Origin: Actinomycetes bacterium
GTDB lineage: Bacteria > Actinomycetota > Coriobacteriia > Coriobacteriales > Atopobiaceae
NCBI GenBank assembly: GCA_029546925.1
Contig: JAKPQM010000142.1
Coordinates: 1 to 39,484, forward strand
Length of the DNA: 39,484 nt
Reading direction: 5' to 3'
Part shown: positions 1 through 7,595 of the stretch, piece after piece
How positions within the stretch are numbered: position 1 is the first letter of the stretch
Layout: each line of letters starts with the position of its first letter
Program-made: the position numbers and the translations under genes
The notes under the pieces: generated by a model
What the model saw: only the letters and a program-made list of their open reading frames with translations
What the model was told of the DNA's origin: nothing
Database searches by the model: none

Positions 1-1173
1 CGTGGCTTTTTTGAGGATCTCGCGCGCTTGGTTGGGATGCTCCTCGAGATAGTCGGCGAGGCCCTGGGACACGATGCGGTTGGCGAGCGTGCGCATATAG
101 GAGCTGCCGAGCTTGGCCTTGGTCTGGCCTTCGAACTGCGGATCGGGGAGCTTGACGGAGATGACGGCCGTGAGGCCTTCCTTGATGTCATCGCCCGTGA
201 CGTTGGCATCCTTCTCCTTGATGATGTTGGCTTTGCGGCCATAGTCGTTGATGACCTTGGTCATGGCCTCGCGGAAGCCGGTGAGGTGCATGCCCCCCTC
301 ATCTGTGTAGATGTCGTTCGCGAAGGAAAGCACCGTCTCCGAATAGTTGGTGTTCCACTGTATAGCCACCTCGACCTCGCCGCGCTGATCCTCGGGGGCA
401 TCGGGAGCCGATTTTCCCTCGATATAGATGGGTTTGGAAAGGCCGGGCAGGATCTCTTTGCCGCTGTTCAAGAACTTGACGAAATCCACGATGCCGCCGG
501 CATAGCAGAATTCCTCGACGCGGGGCGTGAGCTCGCGCTCGTCGGTGAGGATGATCTTGAGGTTCTTGTTCAGGAAGGCCGTCTCCTGCAGGCGATCATG
601 CAGGGTATCGAAGTTGAAGGCGGTGGTCTCGAAGATGAGATCGTCGGGCCAGAAGGTGATCGTCGTGCCGGTGGCCCTGAACTTGCCCACCACCTCGAGC
701 TTCCTCACCGTCTTGCCGCGGGAGAACTCCATCTCGTGGATCTTGCCGTCGCGCCTGACTTGGGCGACGAGCTTTTTGGAGAGCGCGTTCACAACCGAGA
801 TGCCGACGCCGTGAAGACCGCCTGAAACCTTGTAGGCGTTGTTGTCGAACTTGCCTCCCGCATGCAGGATCGTGAGGACGACCTCGAGGGTCGACATGGT
901 GCGCTTCTGCGGGTGCCTCTCGACGGGAATGCCGCGGCCGTTATCCTCGACGGTGACCGAGTTATCGGGATGGACCGTCACCTTGATCTTGGTGCAAAAG
1001 CCGGCCATGGCCTCGTCGACGGAGTTGTCGACGATCTCCCAGACAAGGTGATGGAGCCCTGCAGAGGAGGTCGTTCCGACGTACATGCCGGGACGCTTGC
1101 GCACGGCCTCGAGGCCTTCGAGGATCTTGATGTCTTTGCCAGCGTAATCGCCCGACTGGTCCGTATTAGCCAC
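1..1173 (-). CDS. gyrB: DNA gyrase subunit B, N-terminal part (C-terminus beyond window)
   Basis: ATPase subunit of DNA gyrase, which introduces negative supercoils together with GyrA. The 391 visible codons cover the GHKL ATPase domain and most of the transducer domain. Visible motifs are the N-box EIVDNSVDEA, the ATP-binding DNGRGI and the lid GGLHGVG. The N-terminus reads VANTDQSGDYAGKDIKILEG and runs straight into the typical LEAVRKRPGMYVG segment. GTG at 1173 is preferred because AGAGGA lies about 7 bases upstream; an in-frame ATG at 1188 has no good ribosome site. The reading frame is still open at base 1, so the TOPRIM and C-terminal parts lie outside. It is the last of the minus-strand origin genes, 151 bases downstream of dciA, and has its own likely promoter. 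Confidence 0.97.
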   Translation of the reverse strand, partial: MANTDQSGDYAGKDIKILEGLEAVRKRPGMYVGTTSSAGLHHLVWEIVDNSVDEAMAGFCTKIKVTVHPDNSVTVEDNGRGIPVERHPQKRTMSTLEVVLTILHAGGKFDNNAYKVSGGLHGVGISVVNALSKKLVAQVRRDGKIHEMEFSRGKTVRKLEVVGKFRATGTTITFWPDDLIFETTAFNFDTLHDRLQETAFLNKNLKIILTDERELTPRVEEFCYAGGIVDFVKFLNSGKEILPGLSKPIYIEGKSAPDAPEDQRGEVEVAIQWNTNYSETVLSFANDIYTDEGGMHLTGFREAMTKVINDYGRKANIIKEKDANVTGDDIKEGLTAVISVKLPDPQFEGQTKAKLGSSYMRTLANRIVSQGLADYLEEHPNQAREILKKAT

Positions 1174-1210
1174 GTTTTTTCCTCTCATGAGCATGGGGCA
1201 TACCATGGAT

Positions 1211-1238
1211 ATTTTACTCTTTTTCGAGGAAAATACAA
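1211..1238 (-). promoter_or_regulatory. Candidate gyrB promoter
   Basis: Read on the minus strand, TTGTAT (1238-1233) and TAAAAT (1216-1211) are separated by 16 bases in an AT-rich stretch, placing a start site about 30-35 bases upstream of the GTG. No experimental support; hexamers are imperfect. Confidence 0.4.
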
Positions 1239-1324
1239 TCAGACGACAATAAAAAATAAGAGAACGGATGTTTTATATTGCCCTAGAAGACGCTCTGAGC
1301 CTGTTTTAGGCCTTCTTTTGCTAT

Positions 1325-1831
1325 TCACGAGGGGAAAGTCTTTTCGCGCCGTAACGACATAATCATCGCCTTAGAAACACTCGTTTTGAGCGGCTCGCCG
1401 AGATGGCCGGTACAGCTGCGGACGTATTCCATCTCCTCTTCAGTGAGCTCGAGGAGCTGCTCTTCCCCCTCCTCGTCCTCCTGCAGCTCGCGCACCGGCA
1501 GCTCCTTTGCAAGCTTGAACTCGATACGCGAGAGGGGCAGGCCGCCATAGGCAAGGCGTTGGAGATAGAGCTCGCGGTTGGCGTTGAAATCCACGACGCG
1601 CGTGCGCGAGTCGAGGTAGATGATCAGAATCGGATCGGCATGCGGATGCGGGCGTATGAAGGCCCCGCAGGTATGCTTGCGCTCGACATCGCCGTTCACA
1701 CGCATCCATGTGGCAAGCGCGCGCTTATGGGCGTTCATCTTCACGGATCCGCCCGCGCCGAAAAGCCCCTCGAGCACCGAGCCGAGTTTCCTGGCGTTAT
1801 CATCCACGTTAGAATCCCACCACCTTGGCAT
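1325..1831 (-). CDS. DciA/DUF721 family protein (probable replicative helicase loader)
   Basis: About 160-168 residues. The N-terminal half contains the DUF721 pattern (ARKLGSVLEGLF near the start, then a stretch ending in VDFNANRELYLQRL). DUF721 proteins in the recF-gyrB interval are related to DciA, the ancestral loader or recruiter of DnaB helicase. Here this is inferred from family and position. The C-terminal half is acidic (EDEEGEEQLLELTEEE) and probably disordered or lineage-specific. Two starts are possible: ATG at 1831, overlapping recF by 23 bases with AGGGGA upstream, or GTG at 1807, which falls in a TAAC-GTG junction identical in layout to the dnaN-recF junction. Either way it is translationally coupled to recF. 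Confidence 0.85.
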   Translation of the reverse strand: MPRWWDSNVDDNARKLGSVLEGLFGAGGSVKMNAHKRALATWMRVNGDVERKHTCGAFIRPHPHADPILIIYLDSRTRVVDFNANRELYLQRLAYGGLPLSRIEFKLAKELPVRELQEDEEGEEQLLELTEEEMEYVRSCTGHLGEPLKTSVSKAMIMSLRREKTFPS

Positions 1832-2891
1832 TATCGAGAATCCCCTGGGAGAAATACCCGAGATTCGTGGTTGTGATGATAGTCTGGATGCCTTCCTCGA
1901 TAAAGGAGGTGATGGAGTTCCGGCGGCGCTCGTCGAGCTCGCTCATGACATCGTCGAGGAGCAGCAGAGGCTGATCGTCGACAAGCTCCTTGGCCAAGAC
2001 GACCTCGGCGAGCTTGAGGGCGAGCACGATGGAGCGCTGCTGGCCCTGGCTTGCGAATGCACGCGCCTCCCTCCCTCCGATTGAAAACACGATATCGTCG
2101 CGATGCGGACCGATGAGCGTTTGCTGTCGGCGTATATCGTCTGCCCGGTTTTCGAGCAACATCTCCCGGTACCTATCGCGCACCTCATCGCGCGATAGGT
2201 GCCGGATGCCATCTCCTATGGTCGACCGGTACTGCGCCGAGAGGATCTCATGCGGGGCGATCTGCGTGTACGTATCGATGAGGATCGCCTGCAGGCGATC
2301 GAACAAGCGGTGCCGCGCGAGGAGGAGCGTGGCACCGCCGAGGGCGAGCGATTCATCCCACGCGTCGAGCAGCGCGGGATCGATGTGTTCCTCCTTGAGA
2401 AGGCGATTGCGCTGCTCGACGGTCCGCACGTACGCCGAGAGCACCTTGTCGTAGTTGGGATGCGCTTGGCGTGCGAAGGTATCGATCTCGTCGCGTCGGT
2501 ACACTGCCCCCCGTTTGATGAGGAAGAGGTCGTCCGGGTTGAAGAGCACGGAGAACAAGGTACCCGGCATATCCTTGGCACCGCACTTCTTCATGTTCTT
2601 GTAAAACGTCTTCCTCGTCTCGTGTATCTCGCAGGCCGCATCCACCACACGCCCGCCCCCGCGTAGGCGGGCGTGGAGAAGGGCCTTCTCCTCCCCCTCC
2701 CTGATGAGCTGGGAAGGGGAGGGATGTCTGAAGGAGTAACCCGATGTGAGGAGCTGGAGCGCCTCTATGGTATTGGTCTTGCCGCTCGCATTCTCCCCCG
2801 ACAGGATCGTGATGGCGGGAGAGAACCCTATATCCCGTTCCTCGAGATTCCTGAAATTCTCAAGGTGGAGCTCTGAGATCTTCAGTCCCAC
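1809..2891 (-). CDS. recF: DNA replication and repair protein RecF
   Basis: SMC-like ABC ATPase of 360 residues, the normal RecF length. It loads RecA at single-strand gaps with RecO and RecR. Visible features are LKISELHLENFRNL at the N-terminus, Walker A SGENASGKTNTIEAL, the signature FASQGQQRSIVLALKLAE and Walker B LLLLDDVMSELDERR. The frame stays open upstream, but the segment before the GTG at 2891 is serine/arginine-rich shadow translation of dnaN. GTG follows the dnaN stop by one base (TAACGTG), so translation is probably reinitiated. It lies in the dnaN-recF-dciA run on the minus strand. Confidence 0.97.
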   Translation of the reverse strand: MGLKISELHLENFRNLEERDIGFSPAITILSGENASGKTNTIEALQLLTSGYSFRHPSPSQLIREGEEKALLHARLRGGGRVVDAACEIHETRKTFYKNMKKCGAKDMPGTLFSVLFNPDDLFLIKRGAVYRRDEIDTFARQAHPNYDKVLSAYVRTVEQRNRLLKEEHIDPALLDAWDESLALGGATLLLARHRLFDRLQAILIDTYTQIAPHEILSAQYRSTIGDGIRHLSRDEVRDRYREMLLENRADDIRRQQTLIGPHRDDIVFSIGGREARAFASQGQQRSIVLALKLAEVVLAKELVDDQPLLLLDDVMSELDERRRNSITSFIEEGIQTIITTTNLGYFSQGILDNAKVVGF

Positions 2892-2892
2892 G

Positions 2893-3996
2893 TTAGAGCA
2901 GCGACGGCATGACAAGATAGAGGTAGTTGATCTTGCCGGTCGATTTGAAGATGGTCGGAAGCGTTGGGCTCTGGAGCTCGATGAGGATCTTCTCGCGGTC
3001 GGGGGCTGAGATAAGGCACTCGGCCACGTAATGGTGGTTGAGCGACAGCGCCATCGAATCGCCTTCGACCTGCACGGGGATGTATTCGGTGGATTCCCCC
3101 TGATCACGGGTCGTGATGGAGAGCTTCATCGTCTGGGCCTCGGCATCGATGTCGAGCTTCATGATGGGCATCGTCGTGGCGATGGTTGCGACACGGCGGA
3201 GGGCCGAGAGGAACTGCTCCGGATCGACGGTAACGGCGCTGGCATACGCTTTGGGGAGAAGCTGGCGATAGTCAGGATAGGTTCCCTCTGTCTTACGGGA
3301 GATGTATGTGGTATTGCCGAACGAGAAGACGATCTGGTTGCTGGTCGTGCCGATGAGGATTTTCTCGGTCAGAGACGGCATGGTGAGAACATCGTGGAAG
3401 ACCACCCCGGGGATGATGAGGGAGAAATCCTCAGCTGCAGCCTCAGGAGCGGAATAGGTCTCGCATACGGCAAGACGGTACGAGTCGGTTGCGACGAGGC
3501 GCAGGGTGTTCTCCGCCGAGGTGAGGAGGACCCCTTGGAGGATGGGGCGGGAATTCTCCTTCGACGTGACCTTGTAGACCCTATCGACCATCTCGGAGAG
3601 GATGTCGCTCGGAAGCTCGCAGGAGCTGTTGAACTCGATCTCGGGAAACTCGGACCAATCCTTCGCATCGAGGGTGTTCAATCTGAACAAGGAGGAGAGA
3701 CAGGTGATGGTGAGGATCCGCTCGGTCCCTTCGAAGACGACTGCTGCGTCGGGAAGGTTCTTCACGATGGCAGTGAGGAGCTTGCCGGAAACCACCACCT
3801 CGCCCGCCTCCTCGATATTGCCGGAAATCTTGTGGCGGATCGAGATGGTGAGGTTGTTGGTTTGGAACTCGAGGGTGCCGTTTTCCGCTTTGATGTAGAT
3901 GCCCGAGAGGAGGGGGATGGTCGAGCTGCTGCTCATACCTTTGCTGACGATGGAAAGGGCTGTGAGAAGCGCATGTTGGTTGACGGAGAATTTCAT
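2893..3996 (-). CDS. dnaN: DNA polymerase III beta sliding clamp
   Basis: Processivity clamp of 367 residues, matching the usual length of three similar clamp folds. It begins MKFSVNQHALLTALSIVSKG and ends with the typical LYLVMPSLL tail. The ring tethers polymerase III to DNA and also recruits repair proteins. The start ATG at 3996 has AAAGGG about 8 bases upstream. It is separated from dnaA by a 237-base AT-rich gap and followed after one base by recF. The dnaA-dnaN-recF-gyrB order is the classic origin layout. Confidence 0.98.
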   Translation of the reverse strand: MKFSVNQHALLTALSIVSKGMSSSSTIPLLSGIYIKAENGTLEFQTNNLTISIRHKISGNIEEAGEVVVSGKLLTAIVKNLPDAAVVFEGTERILTITCLSSLFRLNTLDAKDWSEFPEIEFNSSCELPSDILSEMVDRVYKVTSKENSRPILQGVLLTSAENTLRLVATDSYRLAVCETYSAPEAAAEDFSLIIPGVVFHDVLTMPSLTEKILIGTTSNQIVFSFGNTTYISRKTEGTYPDYRQLLPKAYASAVTVDPEQFLSALRRVATIATTMPIMKLDIDAEAQTMKLSITTRDQGESTEYIPVQVEGDSMALSLNHHYVAECLISAPDREKILIELQSPTLPTIFKSTGKINYLYLVMPSLL

Positions 3997-4233
3997 AGTG
4001 GGCCCTTTCTATTATCTATTTCTTTTTAAATATACCAATCATAGCAATAAGGTCTGTAGAAACAGCTTATAACTTTACAAATTACCAGCTAGAAGACTGT
4101 TTTTTAAAACAGTGCATGCTGTTTTGTTTTATCTGTTCCAAACACGTGCCGTTTCTCCTGTCTTTTCTTTCGACGATGGACCTAAGGTTATGAACAAGCT
4201 TTTGAAAACTTATCTATATGCTCTCTACACCAC
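3997..4233. other. AT-rich dnaA-dnaN intergenic region, possible part of oriC
   Basis: This 237-base gap is far more AT-rich than its surroundings, especially 4008-4140. DnaA-box candidates are weak: TTATGAACA at 4188-4196 and TTATCTATA at 4210-4218 each differ from TTATCCACA at two positions. Bases 4096-4125 carry ACTGTTTT, TT, AAAACAGT and then a further CTGTTTT, forming two overlapping inverted repeats. It could serve as an unwinding element, as the dnaN promoter region, or both. The stronger DnaA boxes lie upstream of dnaA and near rpmH. Confidence 0.4.
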
Positions 4234-5700
4234 CTAGGAATTCTCGATGATGGTGTCGTGGATGCGGAATATCTGGTCGTAGAAGGTCTTATCCTCCTTC
4301 TTCTGCTTTTCCACCCATGAGATGCTGTGTTTGATGGTGGCATGGCTCCTGCCGCCGAAGCGTTTCCCGATATCGGCCAAGGTGCTGTCGGTAAGCTCCC
4401 TCGACAGCCAGATGGCGATATGGCGGGGCTCCATGAGTTCTTTATTCCGCTTATCGCCGATAAGATCGTTGTGGGAGACATCGTAGTAAGTTTCGACGAG
4501 GCGTTGGATCTGGGCGACGCTGATCTGCTTCTTGCTCATCGGCCACTTCTCATCTGCGATGCGCATGATGTCCTCGTGGGAGAAGATGCCTCCGGCTTTC
4601 TGCTTCCGCGCCGCCATGATGATGCAGGATTGGACGAAACCCTCGATATCGCGGATGTTGTTGCCGGCATGCTCGGCCATGAATTTGAGGTCGCCCTCGC
4701 TAATCGCCCCATCCATGAAGGGGATATGGTCGATCTGGGCGTCCTCTTTCTGGCGTTTGTAGAATGCGGTGATGAGCAGCAATTTCAGTTCAAAGCTCGG
4801 AACTTGGATGCTGATGGAGAAGCCCGATCCGAGACGGCTGGTGATACGCTCGTCGAACCCGCTCTTCCCCATACCGAGCTGCGCCGGCGATCGATCGGCT
4901 GCAAGGACGATCTGCTTTCCGTTGGAAGAGAGGTAGTTGAAGAGGTCGAAGAAGAAGGTGATGGTGTTCGTCTTGTTCAGAAATGTTTGGATATCGTCGA
5001 TGATCAGCACGTCGATGCCGTGATAGTTGTTCTTCAGGGTCTCGAAATCACCCTTATCGCGGTTTTGCATCGCATTGACGTACTCGCTCATGAATGTCGA
5101 GGCGTCCTTGTAGACGCAGAGCCGTGTGGGATCGTTTCGGGAGATGTAGTTTTGGATGGCGCGGAGCAGATGGGTTTTCCCCAATCCGCTCTTGCCGTAG
5201 ATGAACAGAGGGTTGTATGTCTGTTTGTTGACGCCTTCGGCAACTTGGAGGGCTGCTTGGTAGGCGAAGATGTTCTCGTCTCCTTGGATGAAGCGCTTGA
5301 AGGTGAGACGCGAGTCGTTGTCGGTGATGGTCTCTACAAGGGGGTTTTCAGCTATCTTGACGTCTTTTGAGAGGTTATCCCATAAATCCTCGTCTTTTTG
5401 CGGCTCGGGAGGAGTGTGCTGGGGGGTGTTCTTCTCGCTTGCGGGAATGAGGGCAACCTCGAGCGTGATGTTTTCGAAGGCAGCCTGCGTGAGGCAATTC
5501 TCAATCGTGGCGTTATTTTTGAGAACGGTCTTTTGGACGAGGCGCATGCTTGTCGAGATCGAGAGAATCCCATCCTCGAGAGAGAGGGGGGTGCAGCTTC
5601 TGAGCATCGCTGATAAAGGTTCGCTTATATGCTGTTCCTCGAGGAGATCGAGGGTATCTTGCCAGAGCGCCTCGGCATCGGATTCGAAAACACTGCCCAT
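4234..5700 (-). CDS. dnaA: Chromosomal replication initiator protein DnaA
   Basis: AAA+ initiator of 488 residues that binds DnaA boxes and opens oriC. Order of parts: N-terminal helicase-interaction domain, a variable linker (about residues 85-115), the AAA+ core with Walker A KSGLGKTHLL and Walker B VLIIDDIQ, and a C-terminal helix-turn-helix with the signature IGKRFGGRSHATIKH. ATG at 5700 is favoured: GTGGG sits 6 bases before it, while the alternative ATG at 5706 has the purine run touching it. Two DnaA-box-like sites overlap the probable promoter, which suggests autoregulation. It is the first replication gene of the minus-strand run, downstream of the GHKL/winged-helix gene. Confidence 0.98.
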   Translation of the reverse strand: MGSVFESDAEALWQDTLDLLEEQHISEPLSAMLRSCTPLSLEDGILSISTSMRLVQKTVLKNNATIENCLTQAAFENITLEVALIPASEKNTPQHTPPEPQKDEDLWDNLSKDVKIAENPLVETITDNDSRLTFKRFIQGDENIFAYQAALQVAEGVNKQTYNPLFIYGKSGLGKTHLLRAIQNYISRNDPTRLCVYKDASTFMSEYVNAMQNRDKGDFETLKNNYHGIDVLIIDDIQTFLNKTNTITFFFDLFNYLSSNGKQIVLAADRSPAQLGMGKSGFDERITSRLGSGFSISIQVPSFELKLLLITAFYKRQKEDAQIDHIPFMDGAISEGDLKFMAEHAGNNIRDIEGFVQSCIIMAARKQKAGGIFSHEDIMRIADEKWPMSKKQISVAQIQRLVETYYDVSHNDLIGDKRNKELMEPRHIAIWLSRELTDSTLADIGKRFGGRSHATIKHSISWVEKQKKEDKTFYDQIFRIHDTIIENS

Positions 5701-5739
5701 GTACATCCCACTTCATACGTTTGATTCAGGTAAGAACGT

Positions 5740-5772
5740 ATTGTACAGAGTTTTCAACAGAGGTTATCAACA
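5740..5772 (-). promoter_or_regulatory. dnaA promoter region with two DnaA-box-like sites
   Basis: TTTTCAACA at 5751-5759 and TTATCAACA at 5764-5772 lie in the same orientation, 13 bases start to start. On the minus strand a possible -35 TTGATA (5770-5765) and -10 TACAAT (5745-5740) overlap or flank these boxes. The 19-base spacer is longer than ideal. DnaA binding here would repress or tune dnaA transcription, and the sites may also be part of oriC. Confidence 0.55.
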
Positions 5773-5806
5773 ATTTTCGGTTGTCGGGGAATGGTACCAG
5801 GTTTAT

Positions 5807-6553
5807 TTATAGGAAGGTGTATCTGCGCCCCGTCTTTTTGAGAAGGCCCTCTGCGACCAGTGCGGATAGTTCTCGCGACCAGGTGGGAAGCGATTTCCCG
5901 TATGCGGTTTGAAGGTCCGTCGGACCTGCCGAACCATGTTCTTTGAGGTATTCGAGCACGAGTTTCTTGCGTTCGGAGAGATCGGCATCCGAAGCGAGTT
6001 GCTTCGCACGGGCTTTGATATGCTCCTTCGAGCTCATCCTTGTGGAAATGGTGACCACGGTGCCTTGGGCTATGTTGTCCTCGAGGTCAAGCGAGCCTCC
6101 TTTATCGACCATGTATTGCTGGGCATAGGGAAGACCCGATCCCACACCGCGGATATAGCGCTTCATGTCCTCGGTTGCAGATGTCGTCCCATATTCGAGC
6201 GCGCGATCTTTGGACGGTATGCCCGGTCCTTGGTCGGAGAAGCGGATTGTGTTCCCACCGTCGATGATCGAGATGGTCGGCGACATGAAACAGGCATGGA
6301 TGTAGTTCTCGACGATTTCACGGATGACCATGAAGGGAATGGTGCCCCCCTGCTCATGTGAGAGACTGGTCACCACTTGGGTGATTTCTTCAAGATACGG
6401 GCGCACGGCTTGGGGATCGACAATGACCACGCGCGGCGCTGCCGCCGCATCATCGTAGACCGCGATGCGTGCAGGATAGATGACCATATCCTCCAAAGGA
6501 GGGGCATCGCCCTTGTCGCTTTCTCCAACGAACGGGTAGAACGTCCTGGCCAT
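5807..6553 (-). CDS. GHKL-type ATP-binding protein with C-terminal winged helix
   Basis: A 248-residue protein with a histidine-kinase-like ATPase fold. The N-box is REIVENYIHA, the G1 box FSDQGPGI and the G2 box RGVGSGLPYAQQ. No histidine phospho-acceptor (DHp) helix or membrane segment is visible. The last 60 residues (LSERKKLVLEYLKEHGSAGP and onward to the end) look like a winged helix-turn-helix. ATG at 6553 is chosen because AAAGGAGGAGAG precedes it directly; the longer ATG at 6583 has no such site and abuts a DnaA box. It sits between rpmH and dnaA, in the same direction as dnaA. It may be a DNA-binding regulator switched by nucleotide or by a partner protein, like an anti-sigma or switch kinase. 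The function is not known to me. Confidence 0.85.
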   Translation of the reverse strand: MARTFYPFVGESDKGDAPPLEDMVIYPARIAVYDDAAAAPRVVIVDPQAVRPYLEEITQVVTSLSHEQGGTIPFMVIREIVENYIHACFMSPTISIIDGGNTIRFSDQGPGIPSKDRALEYGTTSATEDMKRYIRGVGSGLPYAQQYMVDKGGSLDLEDNIAQGTVVTISTRMSSKEHIKARAKQLASDADLSERKKLVLEYLKEHGSAGPTDLQTAYGKSLPTWSRELSALVAEGLLKKTGRRYTFL

Positions 6554-6583
6554 CTCTCCTCCTTTCAACGCCTTTTCATCCAT

Positions 6584-6654
6584 TGTTGAAAACTTTCATC
6601 TAGATGAAAGAAATGAAAGAAAGTTTTCAACACCTGAAAATACTATGTTGAAAT
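6584..6654. other. Candidate oriC element: palindromic DnaA-box cluster
   Basis: TGTTGAAAA at 6584-6592 (reverse complement TTTTCAACA) and TTTTCAACA at 6624-6632 face each other. They form the ends of 14-base perfect inverted arms, 6584-6597 and 6619-6632. Between and overlapping them is an 18-base perfect palindrome at 6593-6610 centred on CTAG. A third, one-mismatch box (TGTTGAAAT) lies at 6646-6654. The 9-mer TTTTCAACA is the same as the box upstream of dnaA. The cluster lies at the point where minus- and plus-strand transcription diverge. Confidence 0.6.
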
Positions 6655-6785
6655 GACATTCTTCGATTGTGATAGGGATTAAGAATGGTACCACCTTACA
6701 CGTTCTTCCAGAAGAATTGAAATCTTCCAATTCCGCGTGCGGTAGATATTCCATAGATCGTGAGACGCGGCCGTCAGATGGCATG

Positions 6786-6815
6786 TTGACAGATTACTCG
6801 TCTGACCTTTACAAT
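6786..6815 (+). promoter_or_regulatory. rpmH operon promoter
   Basis: TTGACA at 6786-6791, then 18 bases, then TACAAT at 6810-6815; the expected start is about 40-45 bases before the rpmH ATG. This is the best consensus promoter in the origin region and probably drives rpmH-rnpA-yidD-yidC-jag. Confidence 0.7.
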
Positions 6816-6866
6816 TCATAAGCTTGTATAGATGAATGGGATCACACCCTATGGGGAGGAATAGCT

Positions 6867-7001
6867 ATGAAGCGTACGTATCAGCCGAATAAGCGCAAGC
6901 GCGCTAAAACCCATGGTTTCAGGGTACGCATGGCGACCAAGGGTGGTCGCGCCGTTCTCTCGCGCCGCCGCGCCAAAGGCCGCAAGCGCCTCACCGTCTA
7001 G
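6867..7001 (+). CDS. rpmH: 50S ribosomal protein L34
   Basis: A 44-residue highly basic protein beginning [18 protein letters not shown] and containing [17 protein letters not shown], the diagnostic bL34 pattern. It is part of the large ribosomal subunit near the exit tunnel region. GGGGAGGA lies 6 bases before the ATG. It is the first gene of the plus-strand run rpmH-rnpA-yidD-yidC-jag, the classical order beside the origin; rnpA follows after 8 bases. Confidence 0.98.
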   Translation: MKRTYQPNKRKRAKTHGFRVRMATKGGRAVLSRRRAKGRKRLTV

Positions 7002-7009
7002 AAAATCCT

Positions 7010-7342
7010 ATGAAGACCATCAAATCGAAACGCGAATTTGAGGAGGTCTTCAGGGTTGGGAGGAGATATTCTCATCCCCTCCTGCGAATCCGTGTTGTGC
7101 ATCATGGCGAAGGCGGCTGCGGCAGGGTCGCCTTCGTTGCGCCGAAAAGGCTTGGCAATGCGCCGATTCGCAATCGTGGTAAGCGCGTACTGAGGGAGGC
7201 CGCCCGCAGCTGCGGCCTGCCCCGCAACGGGTACAGCGTGATTCTGCTTGCCACCGACCAGACTGCGCTCGCGCGCACGCCGGAGGTCGCGCAGGCATTA
7301 TCCGCACTGCTTGCCAGAGCAGGTTTTTCTGATGGACAATGA
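7010..7342 (+). CDS. rnpA: Ribonuclease P protein component
   Basis: A 110-residue basic protein that assists the RNase P ribozyme in trimming tRNA 5' leaders. It begins [19 protein letters not shown], has [20 protein letters not shown] containing the RNR-type RNA-binding motif, and continues LREAARS. Length and motif order match the family. The last 11 bases overlap yidD, so the two are translationally coupled. Translation coordinated with L34 is expected from the 8-base spacing to rpmH. Confidence 0.95.
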   Translation: MKTIKSKREFEEVFRVGRRYSHPLLRIRVVHHGEGGCGRVAFVAPKRLGNAPIRNRGKRVLREAARSCGLPRNGYSVILLATDQTALARTPEVAQALSALLARAGFSDGQ

Positions 7343-7571
7343 CGGGAGGGAAGCGGGATTTGCCGCACGTGGCGCCCTAGCGTGCATCCGGTTCTACCAA
7401 AGGATCATCTCCCCCCTCTTTCCCGCTCGTTGCATCTACACCCCGACCTGCTCGGAATATGCGCTTCAGGCTGTCAGCAAGTATGGTTTCGTCCGTGGAG
7501 GGTTTCTGGCGATCAAGCGTATCCTGCGCTGCCATCCATTCCACGAAGGAGGATACGACCCGGTTCCGTAA
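7332..7571 (+). CDS. yidD: Membrane protein insertion efficiency factor YidD
   Basis: A 79-residue protein with the hallmark segments [20 protein letters not shown] and [12 protein letters not shown], then [15 protein letters not shown]. YidD proteins are small, amphipathic, membrane-associated proteins that aid YidC-dependent insertion. ATG at 7332 (MDNDGREAG) is the natural start inside the end of rnpA; the longer frame upstream is arginine-rich shadow translation. It lies directly between rnpA and yidC, 24 bases before the yidC start. Confidence 0.95.
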   Translation: MDNDGREAGFAARGALACIRFYQRIISPLFPARCIYTPTCSEYALQAVSKYGFVRGGFLAIKRILRCHPFHEGGYDPVP

Positions 7572-7595
7572 GTTTCACGGGGCACAGGAGGATGT

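Noticed and set aside
28-825. Long plus-strand frame opposite gyrB
   Set aside because: Antisense shadow of the GyrB coding sequence; its protein has no sensible composition while the minus strand encodes clear GyrB motifs.
5270-5812. 180-residue plus-strand frame opposite dnaA
   Set aside because: Shadow of DnaA codons running into the promoter; no ribosome site and no family resemblance.
6596-6784. 62-residue minus-strand frame in the rpmH-side origin gap
   Set aside because: It crosses the DnaA-box palindrome, has no Shine-Dalgarno site and resembles no family.
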